The position numbers and the translations under genes are program-made. Positions 7,367-14,448 of a DNA stretch of 17,615 nucleotides are shown here, piece after piece (within the stretch, counting starts at the first letter, position 1; each line of letters begins with the position of its first letter). The DNA comes from an uncultured Planctomycetaceae bacterium (lineage in GTDB: Bacteria; Planctomycetota; Planctomycetia; Planctomycetales; Planctomycetaceae). The notes beneath the pieces are model-generated. The model did not search any database and was not told where the DNA came from. It was given only the letters and a program-made list of their open reading frames with translations. The stretch is from contig CAIXQV010000419.1 in the NCBI GenBank assembly GCA_903921605.1, positions 1-17,615 on the forward strand, given 5' to 3'.

Positions 7367-9664
7367 TCACAGCGACGCCTTTCCGGTATTCGACATGCGA
7401 TTCCGAACCTCTTTCGAGCGTCCGGCGGGAGCTTGCTCAGTCTTAACCGCGTTGCGAATCTGTCCCTGAACAGCACTGGACTGCGGAAGCTCAGTCAACC
7501 CGGTTGTGTTAGCAGGAACCCGTCGCGGCTGCTGCGGAGGCATCTGCATCGGAGCTGGTTCCGGTACAGGTGCCGATTCCGGCATCGGTGTACTCTGTTG
7601 AATCGGCTGAGTTGCAGGAGCACTCGGCAACAGCATTGGACTCGATGTCGCTCCTGAATCAGAACGAGGAGGAATGCCGTCAACAACTCCCGGAATGTGT
7701 GGACGATCCGGACTGCTTTGGCTTTCCCACGCGTTGATCGCCGGACCACCCGTGAACTCCGCCGGAACAGCATCGACGTGCGTGTTGTCCAGAGCGTGAG
7801 TCATCGCTTCGCCACGTCGCTTTGCATCGTCGTAGGCCGCTGGATTCCACTGACCTTCCGCCAGATAAATCGAATTGGCCTGAAGCAGAGTTCCCTTGCG
7901 GAAGTTCAGCTCCGTGATGGCCTTGTTGTATTCAATGATGCTGCGGAGGTAGCTCTGACCAGCATCTCGACTGGTGATTTTTGATTCGAGCACTTGTCCC
8001 AACGAGATATCGTCCCGGGCTTCATTGATCGCTTCTCTGATGCTTTTTGTCTCGGTGAAGTCCTCAGCTACGGCAACCCTCTTTGCACCGCTTTCAGCCA
8101 ACAAATACCAGCGGTCCATTTCCAGAATCGCATTGTTCAGCTCGCGAGCAATTTCCTGCTCCTGTTCCTGCAGCACTGACCGCGCTTTTCGGAGCCGGAG
8201 TTCATAATTACGCACTTGAGCACGAGCCAGTCGCAGTCCAAGAGGCATGGAGAACTGGAGACCAGCACCCCAGCCGGTGTTGTCTCCCTGAGTAAGTACC
8301 TCATAGGCACTGGCGTAACCAGCATCCGTCACGCCATCATCATCTTCTCCGCCCAGCAGCTTGTCGCCGAAACCATTAATACGGTATTGGGAGACGAGAT
8401 CCAGTCGAGGTCGAGAGAGATTTTTTGCGGCAATGAGCTGAAGTTCCAGACTTCGAATTTCCCATTTCTGCCGTCGCAATTCAGCGCGATTCGCAAGCGA
8501 TTCCAGCAATGATGATTCCCAATTGGGAATCAACGGGGCTTCCGTGGGCTTATCAACTGGTGTCAGGAAGTCCCCGTCGTTCAGCGGTAACCCTAACAGG
8601 CGACGCAGGCGATACTCGGCGCTCAGCACATCGGCCAACGAACCTTTCATGCGTGCGTCAGATTCGTAAAGCCGATTGGCGGCCTGAGCTTCTGCAGCCC
8701 CTGCTTCTCTACGAATGTAAAGATTGTCGCGAAATACGATAATGTCCTTGAATGTCTGAATCTCAGATTCGTACAACTGCAGCGCGAGATAAAGATCCCA
8801 GTACTTGGTTTCCACATCGCGCACCAACGTCGTCACGGACTGTTCGAAGTCAACCAGCGAAATGTCCGAGTTGATTCGTGAAATCAGTACGCCCTGAGAC
8901 ACACCGCTCACACCGCGAACGCCCTGAGCAATTGGACCGGCGATGCGAGTAAACTCGGTGCCACCACCAGCCAACAACGGCTGACGATACTCAGCCTGAA
9001 TCGATCCTGTGTAAGCTGAGGGAAACAGACGCTGGAGATTGTTTTGGCTGTAGTTCCAGTCGTGCTGAATCGCGACAGTACCGGAATTAGCCAACGCCTT
9101 TTCAAGGCGAGCCTGGAATTGGCCGGTGTCTTCGGCCAGGACATCTCCGGCGTTCAGACCAAGATTGGCGGTGTTCTGTGGATCTTCCGATTTGCCGGCC
9201 TGCAGATTGGATGTAAAGATCGGATCGAAGTCCGCCAACGCTGCGTCAACACCGCGATTTCCGAAAAGGAAACTGGTATCCTGAATTGCGGCATCGTAAA
9301 CCGAAGCGACTCGGGATGGGTTGGCTAGCAGAGCATTTCCGGGCGACCCGAAGGACTGGTCATCGCGAAGAATCGTGGCATTGGACAATGCCATCTTGAT
9401 GCATTCGTCCAGTTTAATATGCCGCTGAGAGACTTCTTCGAGACTCGTAATTCTGCGTGGTGCACGAAACAGATTGGGATCACTCTCGCGTGCTTCGGAC
9501 TCGGTTGGATACTCGATTGACGTCGCATAATCCCGGTAATGTTCGACCGTCTTGTCTTCACCGATCAGGTATTGCAGCCTCGCACCCGGCCCGGCGCAGC
9601 CCTGACTCAGCAGTGCGGCGAGCAAAACAGTCGCCGTTGATCGCTTCCATCGGGTCGTTTTCAC
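7367..9664 (-). CDS. TolC-family outer-membrane efflux lipoprotein with long proline-rich tail
   Basis: A 765-residue TolC/OprM-like protein, the outer-membrane channel of type I secretion or RND-type efflux. GTG 9664 is set by a strong GGAGG 8 bases upstream. The N-terminus is a lipoprotein-type signal: MKTTRWKRS, hydrophobic TVLLAALL, then SQGC with C23 as the likely lipidated residue. Residues about 70-600 carry the two repeated hairpin halves of the OEP domain: LDECIKMALSNA near the start, a Gln/Glu/Arg-rich coiled-coil helix (RNYELRLRKARSVLQEQEQE), and IEYNKAITELNFRKGTLLQA near the end. The family is usually 420-500 residues. The excess includes a tail of about 150 residues with a Pro/Met/Gln-rich stretch, which is unusual and probably periplasmic. 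No membrane-fusion or pump gene is adjacent. Confidence 0.9.
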   Translation of the reverse strand: MKTTRWKRSTATVLLAALLSQGCAGPGARLQYLIGEDKTVEHYRDYATSIEYPTESEARESDPNLFRAPRRITSLEEVSQRHIKLDECIKMALSNATILRDDQSFGSPGNALLANPSRVASVYDAAIQDTSFLFGNRGVDAALADFDPIFTSNLQAGKSEDPQNTANLGLNAGDVLAEDTGQFQARLEKALANSGTVAIQHDWNYSQNNLQRLFPSAYTGSIQAEYRQPLLAGGGTEFTRIAGPIAQGVRGVSGVSQGVLISRINSDISLVDFEQSVTTLVRDVETKYWDLYLALQLYESEIQTFKDIIVFRDNLYIRREAGAAEAQAANRLYESDARMKGSLADVLSAEYRLRRLLGLPLNDGDFLTPVDKPTEAPLIPNWESSLLESLANRAELRRQKWEIRSLELQLIAAKNLSRPRLDLVSQYRINGFGDKLLGGEDDDGVTDAGYASAYEVLTQGDNTGWGAGLQFSMPLGLRLARAQVRNYELRLRKARSVLQEQEQEIARELNNAILEMDRWYLLAESGAKRVAVAEDFTETKSIREAINEARDDISLGQVLESKITSRDAGQSYLRSIIEYNKAITELNFRKGTLLQANSIYLAEGQWNPAAYDDAKRRGEAMTHALDNTHVDAVPAEFTGGPAINAWESQSSPDRPHIPGVVDGIPPRSDSGATSSPMLLPSAPATQPIQQSTPMPESAPVPEPAPMQMPPQQPRRVPANTTGLTELPQSSAVQGQIRNAVKTEQAPAGRSKEVRNRMSNTGKASL

Positions 9665-10113
9665 GCGGACAGCCTCCTGCAGGCACAGACTTCATGTCTT
9701 TGATAAGTTCCGACGCCATTCTTGGTTTTGCGTCGAGCTTCTTTTCTGGTTCCCCACCCGGCAACAGCGCAACGTGCCCCTGTCGGGTGATCTCCTAATC
9801 GTTATCGTCAGAACAATCGTCAAACTTTGCCCAAACTTCCTGACAGGAACCATTGAGCGGTGCTCAACCTGCCCTTCGGCAAGTATCGCTGTTCGGAATG
9901 GAAACCGGCGGATGCTGCTCGATCGCTTCACGGATCGAGTTTCATTAACATCCCGACTCATCGCAGCGTGCTGTGGCAGACTCGCGAATTTGCAGGGATT
10001 TTTCGGATTCCAACGGTCGGGCTGACTTCGGATCAACGATCATGGGGACTTCGACTCACGATAATCCCGGGCGGATTTTGGGTTCTGCCGAAGCGGTGAT
10101 CACGGAGGCTGGC

Positions 10114-10131
10114 TGACGGTGAACCCCGTCA
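10114..10131. repeat. Small perfect hairpin TGACGG-TGAACC-CCGTCA
   Basis: A 6-bp perfect stem with a 6-base loop, about 50 bases before repeat copy A and 100 bases before the YkgJ-type start codon. No T-run follows. It could be part of a composite repeat or a regulatory dyad. Confidence 0.35.
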
Positions 10132-10164
10132 AACAATCAAGACTGGCGTGGAAGGAGCCTTGGT

Positions 10165-10200
10165 GCCCATCGAACGACAGTCGGACAAGAGTGTCCAACC
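10165..10200 (+). repeat. Bipartite hairpin repeat, copy A (upstream of the YkgJ-type gene)
   Basis: A GCCCATCG box, a 7-base gap, then the hairpin GTCGGACA (10180-10187), loop AGAG, TGTCCAAC (10192-10199) and a final C. The stem is 8 bp with one G-T pair. The same arrangement occurs inverted at 10702-10737. The two copies flank the YkgJ-type gene. Confidence 0.65.
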
Positions 10201-10233
10201 AACATCTGGAACTTGAATTTTGGAACGATAACA

Positions 10234-10677
10234 ATGGAAACAGCCACACTCCCCATAGTGACCAGAGAAACGCTGAAGCCCGGCGAAGTTCTCTGCAGCT
10301 ACTGTACGGCGCGATGCTGTCGCTACTTCGCGATGGCAATCGATACGCCGAAGACCTGGGAACAATTCGACAACATGCGATGGTACATGATGCATGGCCC
10401 GTTTTCAGTCTTTGTTGATGGCGCGTCATGGTATCTGTTGATCCCGGGTGACTGTCAGCATCTGCAGGCCGATCATATGTGCGGAGCCTACGACACTCGA
10501 CCGCAGATCTGCCGCGACTATACGACAGACTCCTGTGAGTATGACAACGATGGCGTGTACGATCAGTTGTTTGAGACGCCCGCACAACTGTGGGAGTACG
10601 CTCATGCAATTCTTCCGGCTCGAGCGCGCCGTTCTGCCAATGGCCGTGTCTCACTTCCTGTGTTGCAGGCAAACTAG
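10234..10677 (+). CDS. YkgJ-family cysteine-cluster (putative zinc/iron-binding) protein
   Basis: A 147-residue protein with eight cysteines. C21-x2-C24-x3-C28-C29 (LCSYCTARCCRYF) is followed by C74, then C83 and C93 in HMCGAYDTRPQICRDY, and C101. The CxxC...CC plus C.(x3)Y..RP..CR pattern is that of the YkgJ/UPF0153 family, thought to bind zinc or an iron-sulfur cluster. No enzymatic role is established. ATG 10234 is preferred over the in-frame TTG 10213. No signal peptide is seen, so it is probably cytoplasmic. It stands alone, with intergenic hairpin repeats on both sides and hisS 186 bases downstream. Some relatives join Fe-S proteins used in protein-residue oxidation, but nothing here supports that. 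Confidence 0.85.
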   Translation: METATLPIVTRETLKPGEVLCSYCTARCCRYFAMAIDTPKTWEQFDNMRWYMMHGPFSVFVDGASWYLLIPGDCQHLQADHMCGAYDTRPQICRDYTTDSCEYDNDGVYDQLFETPAQLWEYAHAILPARARRSANGRVSLPVLQAN

Positions 10678-10701
10678 TGCTTCGTCAGACCAAAAAACAC
10701 A

Positions 10702-10737
10702 GGTTGGACATACTTGTCCGACAATCCAGCGACGGGC
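10702..10737 (-). repeat. Bipartite hairpin repeat, copy B (inverted, downstream of the YkgJ-type gene)
   Basis: Read on the minus strand: a GCCCGTCG box, 7 bases, GTCGGACA, loop AGTA, TGTCCAAC, C. On the plus strand the stem is GTTGGACA (10703-10710) and TGTCCGAC (10715-10722). Of the 29 defined positions shared with copy A, only the box purine and two loop bases differ. The copies are in opposite orientation. Confidence 0.65.
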
Positions 10738-10747
10738 AGGAATGCCC
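10734..10747. repeat. Mini-hairpin GGGCA-GGAA-TGCCC next to repeat copy B
   Basis: A perfect 5-bp stem with a GGAA loop, followed on the plus strand by ATCCTACC. The GCCC of its left arm is also the start of the copy B box, so this hairpin and copy B overlap. Similar CAGGAATGCCC.TCCTAC strings are, from memory, frequent between planctomycete genes. Confidence 0.45.
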
Positions 10748-10863
10748 ATCCTACCCTCATCAAATCTGAATCAGGTTCACCATCGCAGCCGTCATGACGA
10801 TGCTTCTTTCGGTGCCTCAGTTCATCAGGTCTCGCCCTTATCTAATTCGATTGGCTTCCTCTC

Positions 10864-12207
10864 GTGTCCGACAAGAAAACTCAACGCATCAAACCTCAAA
10901 CCCTGCGTGGTTTCCGAGACTTTCTGCCCGATCAAATGATGGCGCGTGAGCATCTGATCGATATCGCTCGATCTGTGTACCGCAGCTACGGATTTGCTCC
11001 GATCGATACACCAGCGCTGGAGTATGCGGAAGTTCTGCTGGGCAAAGGGGGAGAAGAATCCGACAAGCAGGTTTTCCGCTTCACTGATCAGGGCGATCGT
11101 GATGTTGCCATGCGTTTCGATCTGACCGTCCCACTGGCTCGTTTTGCCGCGCAATATGTTCAGGAGCTGGGCGTTCCGTTTCGACGTTATCACATCGCTC
11201 CTGTTTGGCGTGGCGAACGACCGGCTCGCGGTCGCTTCCGTGAATTCATGCAGTGCGATTTTGATACGATCGGCACGATGAGCAATTCGGCGGATATCGA
11301 AACACTGTTCGTCATCAACGACCTGTTCGAAAAAATCGGAATTGAGCGGTTTACGATTCGTGTGAACAATCGCAAGGTGCTCAACGGGCTGCTGGAAAAG
11401 TGCGGCCTCGGTGAACATGCTGTCGGCATCCTTCGTTGCCTGGATAAGCTCGACAAAATCGGCCGTGATGCAGTCGCCGCAGAAATGGTGGAGCGAGTTG
11501 GTATCACTGCGGCCGGCGCTTCACAGGTTCTGGATATGGCTCAGTTGAAGGGCACTCCCGATGAAATCCTGCGTGGCCTCGACGGAATGCTGGCCGGAAG
11601 TCAGATTGGTGAAACGGGCGTGAATGACCTGCGAGAACTGTTTGCCTCGGTCGATGCTTGCGGCTGGCCCGCGGGCCGAGTTTCCCTGGATGTTTCGATC
11701 GCAAGAGGTCTGGATTATTACACCGGGACGATCTACGAAACTCTGCTGGGGGATCTGCCGGAAATTGGCAGTGTCTGTTCCGGAGGCCGCTACGATAATC
11801 TGGCCGATCTGTTTACGGCTCAGCAACTTCCCGGTGTCGGTGCGAGCCTGGGGCTGGATCGGATGCTGGCCGCACTTGAAGAACTGGGATGCACTCAGAA
11901 GGCTACAACACCGGCTCCGGTGCTGGTCACAATGCTCGATGCTGGCCGAGTCTCGGATTATCTGCAGATTGGTCGCCGTCTTAGAAAAGCCGGAATTGGT
12001 ACTGAGGTTTATCCGGAAGCGAAGAACATCGGCAAGCAGATGAAGTATGCGGATCGTAAAGGATTTCGACTGGCGGTGATTGCCGGCGGAGATGAATTTG
12101 CGGCCGGTCAATTTCAGGTGAAAGATCTGCAGAACGGCACTCAGGCGTCGGTCGCGGCTGCAGACCTGATCGCTCATATTTCCGCTTTGCTTTCACCGCC
12201 AAAATAG
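10864..12207 (+). CDS. hisS: Histidyl-tRNA synthetase
   Basis: A class II aminoacyl-tRNA synthetase that charges tRNA-His. All signatures are present in its 447 residues: the N-terminal GFRDFLPD (16-23), RFDLTVPLAR (84-93), motif 2 as RRYHIAPVWRGERPARGRFREF (about 107-128), the histidine-specific IARGLDYYTGTIYE (279-292), SVCSGGRYDNL, and motif 3 as GVGASLGLDRMLAAL. A C-terminal anticodon-binding domain follows (APVLVTMLDAG...AEVYP-like region to the end). The start is GTG 10864, with no visible Shine-Dalgarno site. MSDKKTQRIKPQTLRGFRDF is a normal N-terminus for bacterial HisRS. The tRNase Z gene follows after 80 bases on the same strand, which groups two tRNA-related functions. Confidence 0.97.
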   Translation: MSDKKTQRIKPQTLRGFRDFLPDQMMAREHLIDIARSVYRSYGFAPIDTPALEYAEVLLGKGGEESDKQVFRFTDQGDRDVAMRFDLTVPLARFAAQYVQELGVPFRRYHIAPVWRGERPARGRFREFMQCDFDTIGTMSNSADIETLFVINDLFEKIGIERFTIRVNNRKVLNGLLEKCGLGEHAVGILRCLDKLDKIGRDAVAAEMVERVGITAAGASQVLDMAQLKGTPDEILRGLDGMLAGSQIGETGVNDLRELFASVDACGWPAGRVSLDVSIARGLDYYTGTIYETLLGDLPEIGSVCSGGRYDNLADLFTAQQLPGVGASLGLDRMLAALEELGCTQKATTPAPVLVTMLDAGRVSDYLQIGRRLRKAGIGTEVYPEAKNIGKQMKYADRKGFRLAVIAGGDEFAAGQFQVKDLQNGTQASVAAADLIAHISALLSPPK

Positions 12208-12250
12208 CTGATAACAAAAATTGACTGAGCTGAACAAACAAGGCTGCAGG

Positions 12251-12278
12251 TTGACTGCATTCAGACCGTTGGAATAGT
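12251..12278 (+). promoter_or_regulatory. Candidate sigma-70 promoter for the tRNase Z gene, possibly near-leaderless
   Basis: TTGACT (12251-12256), a 16-base spacer, then AATAGT (12273-12278). This matches the consensus at 5/6 and 4/6 positions. A start site about 7 bases downstream would fall at about 12285, only some 3 bases from ATG 12288, and no Shine-Dalgarno site is seen. The hexamer match is modest and could be chance. Confidence 0.35.
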
Positions 12279-12287
12279 TGCGCACTC

Positions 12288-13127
12288 ATGGTTGAAAATC
12301 TTCCCTTCGACACCATTCGCCATAAAGCTCTCACGATTGACGGCTATTCGCGAGCGGCCGTTCAGAGCTATTGGCGCGTTCAGGAGCTGAAGCTTGGTTT
12401 TGAACTGGGAGCAAGCCCCTGGAACTTCATGGGGACTCAGGTCTTCCTTGTGACACACGGTCATCTGGATCATCTGGCCGCGCTGCCCGTTTATGTCGCG
12501 CGCCGACGCATGATGAAGATGGATCCCCCGACGATCTACCTGCCGGAAGCGATTGTTGACGACGTATGGCGTGTCGTCAAAGCCTGGCAGAAGCTGGATC
12601 GAGGACGCATGATGTGCGAACTTGTCGGCGTGAAAGAGGGCGACATGATTACGCTGTCACGTGAGCATCGATTTACCGTATTTCCGACAAAGCACACGGT
12701 GCCCTCCGTCGGCTATATCGTTTACGACGTCCGCAAAAAGCTGAAGCCCGAATACCATGGCCTGAAGGGCGATCAGATTCGAGACCTTCGCATGCAGGGC
12801 ATCGACGTGGCGGCCGAGACACTGACTCCTTTACTGTGCTTTACCGGCGATACGGCACCGCAGGGACTTGATGCCCATCCTGATGTTTACAAGGCGGAAG
12901 TGCTGATCACAGAGATGACGTTTTTTCGTCCGGAGCATCGCAAGGAAAAGATTCACAAGTTTGGCCACATGCATCTCGACGACATCCTGGAGCGCGCGGA
13001 GAAGTTTCAGAACGAGCTGATCATCCTGGCTCATCTGAGTACTCGTACGCACGAAGCAGAAGCTCGCCGTCGTCTGGAGCAGGTGCTGCCGGAGTCCCTG
13101 CGGTCACGTGTTAAACTGTGGAACTAG
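12288..13127 (+). CDS. tRNase Z-like metallo-beta-lactamase nuclease (plant TRZ1/TRZ2 type)
   Basis: A 279-residue metallo-beta-lactamase-fold protein, probably the tRNA 3'-end processing endonuclease RNase Z (rnz). Metal-site residues are present: THGHLDH (H57, H59, D61, H62), H136 in [13 protein letters not shown]188 in FTGDT, H227/H229 in FGHMHLDD, and H249 in ILAHLSTR. The details resemble the short plant tRNase Z enzymes more than E. coli RNase [57 protein letters not shown] and [14 protein letters not shown]. That comparison is from memory. No signal peptide is seen, so it is cytoplasmic. It follows hisS closely on the same strand. Another MBL-fold hydrolase activity is possible but less likely given GYIVYD...KLK.EY.GL. 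Confidence 0.87.
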   Translation: MVENLPFDTIRHKALTIDGYSRAAVQSYWRVQELKLGFELGASPWNFMGTQVFLVTHGHLDHLAALPVYVARRRMMKMDPPTIYLPEAIVDDVWRVVKAWQKLDRGRMMCELVGVKEGDMITLSREHRFTVFPTKHTVPSVGYIVYDVRKKLKPEYHGLKGDQIRDLRMQGIDVAAETLTPLLCFTGDTAPQGLDAHPDVYKAEVLITEMTFFRPEHRKEKIHKFGHMHLDDILERAEKFQNELIILAHLSTRTHEAEARRRLEQVLPESLRSRVKLWN

Positions 13128-13143
13128 TCTTGCAAACGAGCGA

Positions 13144-13170
13144 TGTTGATAGTGGCTACGGCAATCAACA
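13144..13170. repeat. Inverted repeat just past the tRNase Z gene
   Basis: TGTTGAT (13144-13150) and ATCAACA (13164-13170) form a perfect 7-bp stem around a 13-base loop, 16 bases after the tRNase Z stop. No T-run follows, so it is at best a weak terminator. Confidence 0.35.
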
Positions 13171-13185
13171 GACGGCCTATTTAGC

Positions 13186-13251
13186 CGTTTGACGGCAAGC
13201 CGCAGGCGTCGTTATCCCATTTCGCCTATGCCTTCGGCTCGCCGTTAAACG
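13186..13251. repeat. Large imperfect inverted repeat (22-base arms)
   Basis: The left arm 13186-13207 begins CGTTTGACGGCAAGCCG. The right arm 13230-13251 is its reverse complement (CGTTTAACGGCGAGCCG when read on the minus strand) with 3 mismatches in 22. The spacer is 22 bases and AT-richer. It lies in a 292-base gap (13128-13419) that is otherwise without a gene. It could be a mobile palindromic repeat or a structured 5' leader of the next gene. There is no T-run. Confidence 0.6.
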
Positions 13252-13419
13252 AGAATGCTCAGTGCGAGGCGGAATTAACACCCTGCTACAAGAGACGCCG
13301 CTTCAGCAGGTGCGTTGCCATGAACTCTGCTCCCTGCTGCATTGTTTGTCGAAGAGTATTGCGACAGAATCCTTCGTGGAAGGTTTCAACCGAAAAACAA
13401 TATCAGCGAGCTATCACAC

Positions 13420-14244
13420 ATGACAGCGCAGGACAGTGCTTCAGGTCGGGCCCCGGCCATAACTGACTTCTATCGGTCGTTTCTGAGATTTCGAATTGAC
13501 CTGAATATCACTCAGCCACGCACGGTCAGCCAACCGCCCCCCTTTACACTCAACAATGCTCGGTTTCCGCTCGAGTGCGTTCTTCGACTCACACAACCGG
13601 AAGATCTGGGCGGAAAAACGACTCAGTATGTTCTCGGTTCTTCGTGCAAAGCCGAGCAGGTCCATGTAACCGAAAATGTCTGGCACGATCCCGCCGCAGA
13701 TATGTGCCTGGTTGCATCGCCGGAAGAGTTTCTCGTCATCAAAAGCTGGGACCGCAACAATCGCGGTGTGATGCTCAGCCCGCCGACACTGGGCGAACAG
13801 CCCGAACGTCAGGTGGGCCGCTGCTCAGAAGCTTTTACGGCCCTCAATCTGACGCACAAGTTCGCTGATGCCCGATTGTTGACATCCACAGAGGCGATTG
13901 TCGATGCCGTGCTGAATGATCGGCCGCTTGTTTCTCAGACGGAGTATGAGCTGGAGAATGGCACGCACGTGTTTCTTGAGTACCCTGTCAAAGTTGTCAA
14001 CGCGAGCGAGCGTGAGATGTTTTATCAAGTTGATACAGGGCCTGTGCTGATTCCCGATGTCACCTCGTTCGACGGCGTTCATGAGATCTCCATGCTGCGG
14101 CAGGCCTTTATGGCTCACAATACGCTCAACTGCACTGAGATGCTGATGAATGTGCCCACAACGATTGGCGGTGGACTAAGCGTGAATCATTATTCGAGAG
14201 TTGTAAAGGTGCAGGCAACCAATCGTATGCTCGTTGTAGAGTAG
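13420..14244 (+). CDS. Unrecognised protein, about 274 residues
   Basis: I do not recognise this family. The frame is open from 13342 (TTG), but ATG 13420 is the likelier start. The long, unbroken frame has the same codon character as its neighbours and no competing frame looks better. The protein has no signal peptide, no membrane span and no low-complexity region. It is rich in beta-type segments (THVFLEYPVKVVNAS, EMFYQVDTGPVLIPDV). The C-terminal GGGLSVNHYSRVVKVQATNRMLVVE has a glycine turn followed by strands. FYRSFLRFRIDLNIT near the N-terminus is amphipathic. No catalytic motif is evident. It sits alone after the tRNase Z gene, with a long structured leader, and is convergent with the PpiD-like gene. 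Confidence 0.7.
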   Translation: MTAQDSASGRAPAITDFYRSFLRFRIDLNITQPRTVSQPPPFTLNNARFPLECVLRLTQPEDLGGKTTQYVLGSSCKAEQVHVTENVWHDPAADMCLVASPEEFLVIKSWDRNNRGVMLSPPTLGEQPERQVGRCSEAFTALNLTHKFADARLLTSTEAIVDAVLNDRPLVSQTEYELENGTHVFLEYPVKVVNASEREMFYQVDTGPVLIPDVTSFDGVHEISMLRQAFMAHNTLNCTEMLMNVPTTIGGGLSVNHYSRVVKVQATNRMLVVE

Positions 14245-14351
14245 TCTGCTGGTGTCGAACGGCAGAGTGTTCATCAGAGTTCAGTTGAATGCTGGCTGTT
14301 TCGTTTGGTTGCGAAAACAGTCTGGCTGACGCAGCACTCAGTCACAACAGC

Positions 14352-14383
14352 AAAAAATCCCGGCGTCTTGGTAGACGCCGGGA
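14352..14383 (-). terminator. Intrinsic terminator of the PpiD-like gene
   Basis: A perfect 10-bp stem TCCCGGCGTC (14358-14367) / GACGCCGGGA (14374-14383) with loop TTGGTA. On the minus strand it is followed by six U (A14352-14357 on the plus strand), 66 bases past the stop codon of the minus-strand gene. On the plus strand there is no T-run, so it serves mainly the minus-strand gene. Confidence 0.88.
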
Positions 14384-14448
14384 CTTCAGGATTATGCGGA
14401 CGATAGACGTCGTTACAGAGGCAACGTCGGGGTTTCTAAGCCCCTTAT

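Larger units (their letters stand above)
9665..10233. other. Long divergent intergenic region between the TolC-like and YkgJ-type genes
   Basis: About 570 bases in which I see no convincing gene. Short open frames exist on both strands but lack coding character or ribosome sites. It should hold both divergent promoters. A TTGACG on the minus strand at 9823-9818 has only a poor -10 partner. Hairpins occur near the YkgJ side: TGACGG-N6-CCGTCA at 10114-10131 and the repeat module at 10165-10200. Confidence 0.4.

Noticed and set aside
9692..10036. 114-codon minus-strand frame upstream of the TolC-like gene
   Set aside because: It has no ribosome site, no recognisable composition, and is one of several equally weak frames in the gap.
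13186..13251. Integron attC-like site (GTTAAAC and palindromic arms)
   Set aside because: A GTTRRRY match exists, but the partner RYYYAAC core is missing and there is no cassette array or integrase nearby.
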